IMG/VR virus record: IMGVR_UViG_3300025168_000188
Coordinates: 1 to 41,578 of that record
From: a virus
Reading direction: 5' to 3' (one strand)
Length of the DNA: 41,578 nucleotides
In this document: in pieces, positions 33,783 through 39,969 of the stretch
Numbering within the stretch: position 1 is the stretch's first letter
Layout of the letters: each line of letters starts with the position of its first letter
Notes under the pieces: generated by a model
What the model saw: the letters and a program-made list of their open reading frames with translations, nothing else
Told to the model about the DNA's origin: nothing
The model's database searches: none
Position numbers and translations under genes: made by a program

Positions 33783-33911
33783 TACCTACGTTCGTTAGTT
33801 ACTTGCGTTAATTAGTATACTACCTACGTTCGTTAGTTACTTGCGTTAATTAGTATACTACCTACGTTCGTTAGTTACTTGCGTTAATTAGTATACTACC
33901 TACGTTCGTTA
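33783..33911. repeat. Three tandem 38-bp repeats plus a partial fourth
   Basis: The unit starting TACCTACGTTCGTTAGTT begins at 33783, 33821, 33859 and 33897 (last one partial, 15 bases). Each unit has a TATACT on the minus strand (AGTATA at 33814, 33852, 33890) and two related CGTTA-type halves. The last unit's minus-strand TATACT is also the -10-like box of promoter-like copy 3. Sequence identity between units is essentially complete over the unit. Function: iterons, or triplicated promoter boxes. Confidence 0.9.
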
Positions 33912-33920
33912 AAGTTCCAT
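33890..33920 (-). promoter_or_regulatory. Promoter-like element, copy 3
   Basis: Minus strand: ATGGAA (33920-33915), 19 bases, then TATACT (33895-33890). The spacer is CTTTAACGAACGTAGGTAG. The TATACT is repeated in the two neighbouring 38-bp units closer to the gene at 33758, so additional start sites are possible at 33852 and 33814. Confidence 0.55.
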
Positions 33921-33946
33921 TTTATTTTAATTATTTATTTTAACTA

Positions 33947-34141
33947 TTAATTAATACAGATATAGGTAGGTTTTTTAGTATCAGTACTATAACAGTCATT
34001 TTCATCTTTTTGCATCGGTGTAGGTGCAAATTTTACGCTTTCAATTTTATTACCTTCATCATCACTAGAATATACTATTTCTAAATTACCATATGTATTT
34101 TTATAGCTTTGCAAGTTGTTTATTAATTCGCTTATTTTCAT
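33947..34141 (-). CDS. Conserved small phage protein, 64 residues
   Basis: MKISELINNLQSYKNTYGNLE and YSSDDEGNKIESVKF form a pattern that I remember from phage proteins with an MTVKELIEKLQ start, with no function. It is followed by the repeats and lies last in the 34-36 kb block of genes with a common leader (TAAAATAAGGA and then the ATG). Confidence 0.65.
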   Translation of the reverse strand: MKISELINNLQSYKNTYGNLEIVYSSDDEGNKIESVKFAPTPMQKDENDCYSTDTKKPTYICIN

Positions 34142-34158
34142 TTTATTATTTCCTTATT

Positions 34159-34776
34159 TTATATTTTATTATTTAAATCATCTTCAGCATCAGCATCAAA
34201 TCTCGCATCCCTATCCATATCATCAGCATCATCATCACCGTCTCTATCGAAATCAACTTTCATTACACATCCTGATAATAGACTTGATTGTATCTCATTT
34301 ACATCATCATAGAATGTATCTATAGCCTCATCATAATCTATTCCTTCTGCTTCACATTCCTCTTCCCAAGGTCTTTCAGGCCCCTCATCATCATCCATTT
34401 TCCAATGAAATCCATTCTTGCTACCATACCCAGCAAATAAGAAATCATCAGACTCTTCATCACCTATAAAGGATATACAAGCATTCTCATCCATAGCAAC
34501 TATAACAGAACTCAACTCCTCTAAGAAGCCGTCTGCTGGGTGCCACGCTGAACAAAAGTTTATATAACTTTCATCATCACCATAATTAGAGTCTTCAATA
34601 ATTACCCACTTAGAACCTACAGCATTTGTATCGTATTTGAAGTTTTTACCAAATACGGGTTCTACAACTTTTTTTACATCATTATAATCTAATCCACTCC
34701 ACCACTTTTCTAGTGTTCTATGTACTCCTTCTTTTTTAGAGTTTACAGTTACTTTTTGCCATACGTGATTAGCCAT
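34159..34776 (-). CDS. Api92-like protein with strongly acidic C-terminal tail
   Basis: This 205-residue protein begins MANHVWQKVTVN, the start of Api92/DUF1281-type ferredoxin-like-fold phage proteins. The middle has WWSGLDYNDVKK and YINFCSAWHPADG, typical of that family. The last about 40 residues (VDFDRDGDDDADDMDRDARF and on) are almost all Asp, Glu and Arg, with net strong negative charge, and may mimic DNA or bind basic partners. Function of the family is not established. Confidence 0.7.
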   Translation of the reverse strand: MANHVWQKVTVNSKKEGVHRTLEKWWSGLDYNDVKKVVEPVFGKNFKYDTNAVGSKWVIIEDSNYGDDESYINFCSAWHPADGFLEELSSVIVAMDENACISFIGDEESDDFLFAGYGSKNGFHWKMDDDEGPERPWEEECEAEGIDYDEAIDTFYDDVNEIQSSLLSGCVMKVDFDRDGDDDADDMDRDARFDADAEDDLNNKI

Positions 34777-34791
34777 ATTATTTTTTGTTCC

Positions 34792-35076
34792 TTATTTTAA
34801 TTTTTTTAAAAGATTATCGATATCATCTTTGCCAGTCCATCCAGCAACTTCGTCATTAGTGTCTAAAAACTTATCAGTGACAAAACTTCTTTCCATAGAA
34901 TTATCCCATATAGCAACTTCGAATGAACTGAATTTACTAGAACTACTTAAGTCCATTCGTGGAGTACTGTAAACAAACTTACCAGCTTGAATACTTACTG
35001 TAACATCTTTAAATTTTACAGTAGTTCCAATGCCACCGTGATGTTGTTTCTTAAATTTTAAATCTTTTAATTTCAT
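34792..35076 (-). CDS. Hypothetical protein, 94 residues
   Basis: Beta-rich N-terminal half (LKFKKQHHGGIGTTVKFKDV), then STPRMDLSSSSKFSSFEVAI, acidic C-terminus (DTNDEVAGWTGKDDIDNLL). No family recognised. Its TAA stop is fused to the TAAGGA ribosome site of the next gene (34776). Starts in an ATGA overlap with the ORF at 35073. Confidence 0.6.
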   Translation of the reverse strand: MKLKDLKFKKQHHGGIGTTVKFKDVTVSIQAGKFVYSTPRMDLSSSSKFSSFEVAIWDNSMERSFVTDKFLDTNDEVAGWTGKDDIDNLLKKLK

Positions 35077-35192
35077 ATTATTTTTATTTCCTTATTTATT
35101 TTGTTAAATAAGAGCGTGTCAGGTCTTTTATGGAATTTACGCATCCCTGCGAACTGCCGTTTTATCAAGTCAATCTTTAACGCTCTTATCAT
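35073..35192 (-). CDS. 39-residue basic ORF
   Basis: The ATG at 35192 gives IRALKIDLIKRQFAGMRK, then FHKRPDTLLFNKINKEIKII and an ATGA overlap with 35076. It is basic and could be a small DNA-binding peptide. The span also contains a perfect 10-bp inverted repeat (35108-35117 with 35180-35189), so it may instead be a structured RNA. Confidence 0.45.
   Translation of the reverse strand: MIRALKIDLIKRQFAGMRKFHKRPDTLLFNKINKEIKII
35108..35189. repeat. Perfect 10-bp inverted repeat with 62-base loop
   Basis: ATAAGAGCGT (35108-35117) pairs with ACGCTCTTAT (35180-35189). The loop is 62 bases, the same length as in the element at 29284-29369, though the inner sequences differ. Inside is CGCA/TGCG hairpin potential. 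It overlaps a 39-codon ORF, so it may be coincidental. Confidence 0.4.
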
Positions 35193-35235
35193 ACCCTTTA
35201 TACACTACTTACGGGTCTTTGTTCCCAACTTTCTA

Positions 35236-35364
35236 TTATTCGCCCCTTTCTTGTATTTCCTCATAAATACTTTTCTGAATTTTTAATAATTCTTGAGTAG
35301 TTAATATATCTCTTATTACAAATTTGATATATAACTTTAATGTCTTTCTATGTTGTTTTGTCAT
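35236..35364 (-). CDS. 42-residue small helical protein
   Basis: ORF from ATG at 35364 (TKQHRKTLKLYIKFVIRDIL to QERGE). Mostly helical and basic at the start. No family recognised. GAAAGGGAATAAA before the ATG is a ribosome site. Confidence 0.55.
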   Translation of the reverse strand: MTKQHRKTLKLYIKFVIRDILTTQELLKIQKSIYEEIQERGE

Positions 35365-35448
35365 TTTATTCCCTTTCGTTTTAGTTTGTTTAATAGTTTA
35401 TTTTTTGTTCTTTACTACTTTTATTTTCTGCTATAAAAAGAGTTAAGT

Positions 35449-35613
35449 TTAAGATTTTAATTTAGTCATTAATTTAGATCTAGCTTCTTTTCTTTTTTGA
35501 CTGTCCCAAGCTGCACTAATTCCACTTGTTAAAATGTCTAATATTATATTTAAAGATTGTTTACTAGTCTTACCTTCTTTTCTATATTGATTATATAATT
35601 TCTGTATACTCAT
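35449..35613 (-). CDS. 54-residue small protein
   Basis: ORF from ATG at 35613: SIQKLYNQYRKEGKTSKQSL, then NIILDILTSGISAAWDSQKR, with a basic end. No family recognised. The leader (TTAAAATAAGGAAC and a run of A) is the one shared by its neighbours. Confidence 0.6.
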   Translation of the reverse strand: MSIQKLYNQYRKEGKTSKQSLNIILDILTSGISAAWDSQKRKEARSKLMTKLKS

Positions 35614-35641
35614 TTTTTTAGTTCCTTATTTTAATTAATGT

Positions 35642-36268
35642 TTAATGAATAACTAGACCTACTTTTAAGCTCTTATTGTGCCACTTAGTAGCGTATAAAT
35701 CATAGTTACTAGTATCTGTATACCCTTCAGATTTTAAAGCCGTTAGTGAGTCAAATATTTTAGTATGTCGCTCTGTTTTCAAATCTCTCATATGCGATTG
35801 CTTGCCACTATCCGAAAAGATAAAATCAAAATTATTAGGTATTGATTTTAAACTTCTAATCATAGTCACGTTATTAGTATATGAATAAAAGCGGACGTTT
35901 GGTAATAATTCAGCTATTTTTAACCACTTTAAAAGATACTTTTTAGAGTAGTAGTCCCCGCCATCGTGTACTCTAATATAATTGGCTTTTTTATCTTTTA
36001 TGTCTTTTATCATCATATCAATAAAATTATCACTTAAAGTATCTAAATATTTAAAGTGAGCGTATCTTTCAGCTAATTTATAAAAGCCTTTTTGAGCATA
36101 GCAAAATTTTATACAAGCATCTGCCATAACACAAATTAATTTATTATCTTTTGTTTTATACGCGGGTATTGAAAAATTATATACCTTAGCATTAAAATGC
36201 TTACTTGTTTTATTAATTTTACTGTTTTGTGTTAGTAAGTTGTAATTATAGTTATTTCTAGTATTCAT
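35642..36268 (-). CDS. Gp88-like cysteine-motif protein
   Basis: This 208-residue protein has the pattern LICVMADACIKFCYAQKGFY (C46, C52, C56), then YIRVHDGGDYYSKKYLLKWL (97-116), FYSYTN (127-132) and FSDSG (151-155). This order of motifs matches my memory of the phage Gp88 family (mycobacteriophage gene product 88), which has a barrel-like fold with a Cys cluster, possibly radical-SAM-like. Its function is unknown. No SAM-binding CxxxCxxC is exactly present; the spacing here is C-x5-C-x3-C. It is in the early cluster with the standard leader. Confidence 0.65.
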   Translation of the reverse strand: MNTRNNYNYNLLTQNSKINKTSKHFNAKVYNFSIPAYKTKDNKLICVMADACIKFCYAQKGFYKLAERYAHFKYLDTLSDNFIDMMIKDIKDKKANYIRVHDGGDYYSKKYLLKWLKIAELLPNVRFYSYTNNVTMIRSLKSIPNNFDFIFSDSGKQSHMRDLKTERHTKIFDSLTALKSEGYTDTSNYDLYATKWHNKSLKVGLVIH

Positions 36269-36269
36269 A

Positions 36270-36578
36270 TTATTTTGATTTCCTTATTTTACAACAGTTA
36301 TTAATTTTGTAAGGATGTCCATACTTATCATTTAAAGATTTATTACTCATTGATTTAAGTTCGTCATACGAAACCCCGTCTTCAAGTGCATATTCCATAT
36401 TTATTTCTTTTTGTTCATATAAAAAATCAGAATTTACATCCTCAGTAAATCGGTTTAAAACTGTTTTACGACTTAAAACATTATATGATTTTCTTAAATC
36501 TCTACAAGTTGAATTATGAACTTCATAATGATATTTATTTACAATTTCTGGTTGTACTATTATGTATTTATTTTTCAT
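36270..36578 (-). CDS. Hypothetical protein, 102 residues
   Basis: Contains NKYHYEVHNSTCRDLRKSYN near the N-terminus, an acidic helix (YALEDGVSYDELKSMSNKSL), and a C-terminal YGHPYKINNCCKIRKSK. No family recognised. It is the first gene after promoter-like copy 4, whose -10-like box is 39 bases before the ATG. Confidence 0.6.
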   Translation of the reverse strand: MKNKYIIVQPEIVNKYHYEVHNSTCRDLRKSYNVLSRKTVLNRFTEDVNSDFLYEQKEINMEYALEDGVSYDELKSMSNKSLNDKYGHPYKINNCCKIRKSK

Positions 36579-36616
36579 TTTGTTATCATCCTTATTGTTT
36601 ATTGTTAATTATATAA

Positions 36617-36647
36617 GGTATACTCACTAAGTTCTAAAAAGTTCCAT
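36617..36647 (-). promoter_or_regulatory. Promoter-like element, copy 4
   Basis: Minus strand: ATGGAA (36647-36642), 19 bases (CTTTTTAGAACTTAGTGAG), then TATACC (36622-36617), followed by a TATAAT at 36610-36615. Of the four copies it is the closest to a standard -10. It stands between the origin-like repeats and the gene at 36578. Confidence 0.6.
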
Positions 36648-37057
36648 TTTATTTTAAAATAATTACATTGTATGTTTAAATAAGTGTCCCCCCTTATATA
36701 TAGTATAATATATATTAATAACTATTGGTTACTCTCAGGGTTACATACATACATAGGGCCCCGTTTAGATAGGTTACTTACGTGAACAAAAAACTATATA
36801 AAATAGTATTAAATAATTTACGGCCGTGAACAAACTTTATATAATAACTTTCGAGCGTGAACAAACCATTAAATAAAACTTTGAGCGTAAAGTACTTGCG
36901 TGAACAAACTTTATAATAAATCTACTTCCGTGAACATTCCACTATATAAAATAATAAATTGTAGATCTAGTCGCAGGTAGTACAATAATAGCAGATACAG
37001 AAAAGGCCAACCAATACAATATAGTATTAATTAGCCTTATATAGCCCTATTAGACAT
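36648..37057. other. Intergenic origin-like region with CGTGAACA repeats
   Basis: No gene is seen in these 410 bases. CGTGAACA or a close form lies at 36781, 36825, 36856, 36886 (degenerate, CGTAAAGT), 36899 and 36929. Most are followed by an A/T-rich arm (AACTTTATATAA), and most spacings are about 30 bases, close to three helical turns. Iteron-like arrays of this kind bind replication initiators. Flanking sequence is very AT-rich. An early regulator operator is the alternative. Confidence 0.55.
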
Positions 37058-37092
37058 AAAAAAAGGGATAACCTACGCCTAGGCTACCCCTT
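37058..37092 (-). terminator. Rho-independent terminator of the 37.2-38.0 kb genes
   Basis: A 13-bp stem (37080-37092 with 37063-37075), a 4-base loop and a run of seven T on the minus strand. On the minus strand two pairs are G-U, while the same positions on the plus strand would be A-C mismatches, so it was selected on the minus strand. It separates the genes at 37162-38012 from those reading from copy 4. Confidence 0.85.
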
Positions 37093-37140
37093 ATCTTTAC
37101 TCACACACTAAACTATTGTTTTCTATACGATTTAGCCTCT

Positions 37141-37160
37141 ATTATTATTCCCTTATTTTA
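37141..37160 (-). other. Orphan leader without a gene
   Basis: On the minus strand these 20 bases read TAAAATAAGGGAATAATAAT, the leader that precedes the ATG of several genes at 34.1-36.3 kb. Here no ATG follows; the next bases are AGAGGCTAAATCG. It begins one base after the stop of 37162-37356. Suggests a lost gene whose ribosome site remains. Confidence 0.5.
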
Positions 37161-37161
37161 G

Positions 37162-37356
37162 TTATTTAATTACTTTGTAGCTATATTCTCTTCCGACGTA
37201 GTTTATATGTTTAGATGAAGTCATAGACCAATATCCTAGAATATTTATAGTTCTGTTAATATGGTCTATTGTTGCAACTTTCGTATTATAGCTGAATATA
37301 TTGTTATCATCTACTTTTAAGTTCTTTTTATACTTAATTAGGCTTGTTCTATTCAT
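37162..37356 (-). CDS. Hypothetical protein, 64 residues
   Basis: Basic N-terminus (NRTSLIKYKKNLKVDDNNIF), beta-rich middle (VATIDHINRTINILGYWSMT). No family recognised. It is the last gene of a three-gene unit ending at the terminator at 37058. Confidence 0.6.
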   Translation of the reverse strand: MNRTSLIKYKKNLKVDDNNIFSYNTKVATIDHINRTINILGYWSMTSSKHINYVGREYSYKVIK

Positions 37357-37422
37357 ATTATTTTTATTGTCCTTTTTTTTATCTGTTTAATTATGTAAGC
37401 CCCTTGCGGGGCTTACAGTTCG

Positions 37423-37785
37423 TTATTTTGTTGGTTGTGTTTCGTTGGTTTCTATCCAATCGACCGTATGTTTCTTTGCGAGTTCGAACCAATCAACTTC
37501 ACTTAATACGAGGCTTAACAGGTCTTCTGTCATTGTCCTGCTTACATCAACTCCACCTTGCCTTTCAAAGTAGATAGGGAGAAGCAGTTCGCTTATATCA
37601 TCCTTTAATACCTCTGTTATTTCCCAAAGCAATTCATCACTAGGGGCGAAGTATATGTCTCCATACTTCTTTAGATGAGTCGAAATCATCTCATTTATCC
37701 AAGTGTAATTGCCCTCATCATTATTCATATAGAGATTGACTATCCAAGTCGCTTTATTTTTCCAACCATTATATTTATTTCCCAT
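37423..37785 (-). CDS. DUF7249-like GWKNKATWxVNLY protein
   Basis: This 120-residue protein opens KYNGWKNKATWIVNLYMNND, a motif I remember from phage proteins assigned to DUF7249. The rest is helical and acidic (YTWINEMISTHLKKYGD; ELLWEITEVLKDDISELL). It has no known function; related genes are in phage early regions. It overlaps its neighbour at 37785 by one base (TAATG). Confidence 0.7.
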   Translation of the reverse strand: MGNKYNGWKNKATWIVNLYMNNDEGNYTWINEMISTHLKKYGDIYFAPSDELLWEITEVLKDDISELLLPIYFERQGGVDVSRTMTEDLLSLVLSEVDWFELAKKHTVDWIETNETQPTK

Positions 37786-38012
37786 TATTTCACCACCTTT
37801 ATTAATCCGTTTTTCATAGTGATTTCAGCGAAAAATTCACGTCCTTTCCTCTGTGAAAACTTTGGATATTCGGGTGAATAAGGTCTATTGCAACCTAAAA
37901 ACGTCCCATTTGAATTATACTCATTCCCAAACAAACTTGTTTCCGTATAATCTAATGATTCTCCAATACATTCTTTAATGTGTTTTTTAGATTTGTAATT
38001 TAATATCATCAT
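37785..38012 (-). CDS. Conserved small phage protein, KSKKxIKECIGESLDYTETS type
   Basis: This 75-residue protein carries YKSKKHIKECIGESLDYTET, SLFGNEYNSNGTFLGCNRPY and ending FFAEITMKNGLIKVV. It is familiar from many phage genomes, without assigned function. It is the first gene of the leftward unit beginning at 38012. The start follows AAAAAAAAGGACAATAACA. Confidence 0.7.
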   Translation of the reverse strand: MMILNYKSKKHIKECIGESLDYTETSLFGNEYNSNGTFLGCNRPYSPEYPKFSQRKGREFFAEITMKNGLIKVVK

Positions 38013-38141
38013 TGTTATTGTCCTTTTTTTTATTAGTGAATTAAACAGCGTGTAAGAATTAACCCCGCCTCAACTATAAATGGAATATTTTCACCGCTGA
38101 AAGTCCCTAGGTTTTCACTAGTAGCATTTTAAATGTCTGCA

Positions 38142-38206
38142 ATCAGAAGCCGTTCCAATAATTGAGGAAGGTTAATATTTTCTAATTGTCAAAAAGCGGT
38201 TCTGAT
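38142..38206. repeat. Imperfect inverted repeat in the divergent region
   Basis: ATCAGAAGCCG (38142-38152) pairs with CGGTTCTGAT (38197-38206) with one bulged G. The 44-base interior contains TTCC/GGAA hairpin potential. It could be an operator, origin element or RNA structure upstream of the gene at 38012. Confidence 0.4.
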
Positions 38207-38544
38207 GTTAATTAATACTACAAACAATATTTTAATAATGCAAGTAAATAATTAAATTAATTTCGGCCTTATCTATTATTATTGTTGAGGTTGGCCCGTG
38301 TGACGCACCTACCAACGCCCCTAGGGATATAGTTGAATTTTTCAACCAAATTAATCCTAACCTAAAATCATTAAGGGGGTGGCCCCGTGCATATAAAAGA
38401 TGCGGACACAAAGTGAAATATTTTTCTAGAATTTTTTAGAAGTTTTTTAAAACCTTTATAAAAATAGACTTATATATTGGATCTAATACTTAACAAAAGG
38501 CTTACATAGGCTAAAAAAGGGCATAAATGCCGGGGGTACTATTG

Positions 38545-38735
38545 GCGATACTATTGCGGGTAATATTATATTAATATTATTAATATTATATATATAATAT
38601 ATATTATATATAATACCTATATAGACTTACTATATAATACCTATATATAAGTTATATATAATAGTACTATAGTACTATATTACTATTATATTAATATTAT
38701 ATTACTATAGTACTATATTAATACTCCTATAACCA
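38545..38735. repeat. Extremely AT-rich repeat block
   Basis: Almost only A and T, made of TATATAAT, ATTAATATT and TACTATAGTACTATATTA-type motifs. The 17-base ACTATAGTACTATATTA occurs at 38666-38682 and again at 38704-38720, 38 bases apart. CTATATAATACCTATATA also recurs. It has the character of a DNA-unwinding element near an origin or pac site. Confidence 0.65.
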
Positions 38736-38810
38736 ACCGGAAAGTAAAGAAGTTATATATAAGTTATATCAAACATTTTGTTTTTGTCAAGTTTTTTTAT
38801 AAATTAAAAT

Positions 38811-39065
38811 ATGAATAACATAAAAACAAAGCCAAACAGTCTTGTGTTTAAAGAATATAATACAGACAACCTCGTGCCTAACCTAAAACGATGCATTGAA
38901 TTAGCAAGTGCTTTATCCAAAATAGACATCGTACAACCAACATCCAGTCAATTAACCAAGCTATCTGAACTATTGTACAGGGTGCAACACATGCCAGAAG
39001 TTGATTACATTGATTTCAATGAAGTAGTCCAGCATGAGATGCAAGTCTCTGGTGTTATCAATTGA
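38811..39065 (+). CDS. Hypothetical protein before terminase, 84 residues
   Basis: Helical, acidic protein (NLVPNLKRCIELASALSKID; TSSQLTKLSELLYRVQHMPE). No family recognised. It is the first gene of the late unit, 12 bases before terS. AT-rich bases precede the ATG and no clear ribosome site is seen. Confidence 0.6.
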   Translation: MNNIKTKPNSLVFKEYNTDNLVPNLKRCIELASALSKIDIVQPTSSQLTKLSELLYRVQHMPEVDYIDFNEVVQHEMQVSGVIN

Positions 39066-39077
39066 AAACGTATTAGA

Positions 39078-39845
39078 ATGGCTTACTCTAAACGAGTAAA
39101 GAAAGAACTGCATTACATCTTCTTTGACAAAGACGAATTCAGAAAAGTATACCCAAAAGAAAAGATTCAGGACAATTGGAGAGAAGCAGAGGAAGGGAGT
39201 TGGTGTTACAGTGATGACAATCAAATCGTACAAGTCCTTAAAAAAGGAGCATTAAAAAGCAGATCATCAAAGAAACCAACCATCTACATCAAAACCTTAC
39301 TAGGCATGAAGCGAGTCTCTGAAAAATCTACGCTTGGCGGGGATCCCCCCGAAAGCATCCACAACTTTTCAGGGAAGCACAGTAAGACAGACTATAAAAA
39401 CAAAAACATAACCTCTTCAAAGAGATTATTTGCAAAATACGTTGCCTACGGCATGGAAATAACAGAGGCATATCGTAAGGCACACCCAAAAGCGAAGAGC
39501 ATTGATTATATACATTCTCAAACAAAACTTTTATTAAAAAGCACAAAGGTGAAGAAATTGATAGACAAAGAAGTAGAAAACTTATTAAGTGAATCAGGGA
39601 TTACACATCGCTACCTATTAGAACAATCAAAAGAGATTATCGATAAACCAGATGCGAAGGATGGAGATAAGTTAAGATCGATTGAAACGCTGATGAAGAT
39701 ATCAGGGTTGTTGAATGCGGAGAAGAGAACTGATACAATGGCAATGATACAAGAGTTTAAAGGCTTTAGCCACGATAAGCTAATGGCATTTGAAGCCGGG
39801 GCAAGACCACAAGAATTAAAGGAATCAAATGATAGTGACTTATAA
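39078..39845 (+). CDS. terS: Terminase small subunit
   Basis: This 255-residue protein has the pattern of small terminase subunits in its central and C-terminal parts: LFAKYVAYGMEITEAYRKAH (helix-turn-helix), SQTKLLLKSTKVKKLIDKEV, then LLSESGITHRYLLEQSKEII. The N-terminal 110 residues are an extra domain with basic patches (HYIFFDKDEFRKVYPKEK). It would bind the packaging site and load the large subunit. It is followed by a small ORF and terL. Confidence 0.75.
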   Translation: MAYSKRVKKELHYIFFDKDEFRKVYPKEKIQDNWREAEEGSWCYSDDNQIVQVLKKGALKSRSSKKPTIYIKTLLGMKRVSEKSTLGGDPPESIHNFSGKHSKTDYKNKNITSSKRLFAKYVAYGMEITEAYRKAHPKAKSIDYIHSQTKLLLKSTKVKKLIDKEVENLLSESGITHRYLLEQSKEIIDKPDAKDGDKLRSIETLMKISGLLNAEKRTDTMAMIQEFKGFSHDKLMAFEAGARPQELKESNDSDL

Positions 39846-39969
39846 TGACTCTATGTGGTATACTGGAAGTACCTCTATTTGCTCGTATACAGTACCTAAA
39901 TCGATCAAATGGGGTAACACCCTATACAACATACAACTAAAAGAAGATACGGCCTTAAATGAGCAATGA
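39829..39969 (+). CDS. 46-residue ORF between terS and terL
   Basis: The ATG at 39829 follows AAAGGAATCAA, a good ribosome site, and overlaps the terS end by 17 bases. The peptide is IVTYNDSMWYTGSTSICSYT, then VPKSIKWGNTLYNIQLKED, and it ends 11 bases inside terL. The overlap at both ends and codon usage support it. Function unknown. Confidence 0.6.
   Translation: MIVTYNDSMWYTGSTSICSYTVPKSIKWGNTLYNIQLKEDTALNEQ

Larger units (their letters stand above)
38013..38810. other. Divergent non-coding region between early and late units
   Basis: No gene is seen in these 798 bases. They separate leftward early genes from the rightward late unit. Recognisable parts are an imperfect inverted repeat (38142-38152 with 38197-38206, one bulged base), a perfect 6-bp hairpin GTTGAA/TTCAAC near 38332-38346, GGCCC-rich short motifs near 38300 and 38380, and an AT-rich repeat block (38545-38735). 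Late and early promoters are expected here but none was confidently identified. Confidence 0.6.

Noticed and set aside
33783-33911. CRISPR array
   Set aside because: The repeats are contiguous 38-bp units with no unique spacers, so it is not a CRISPR.
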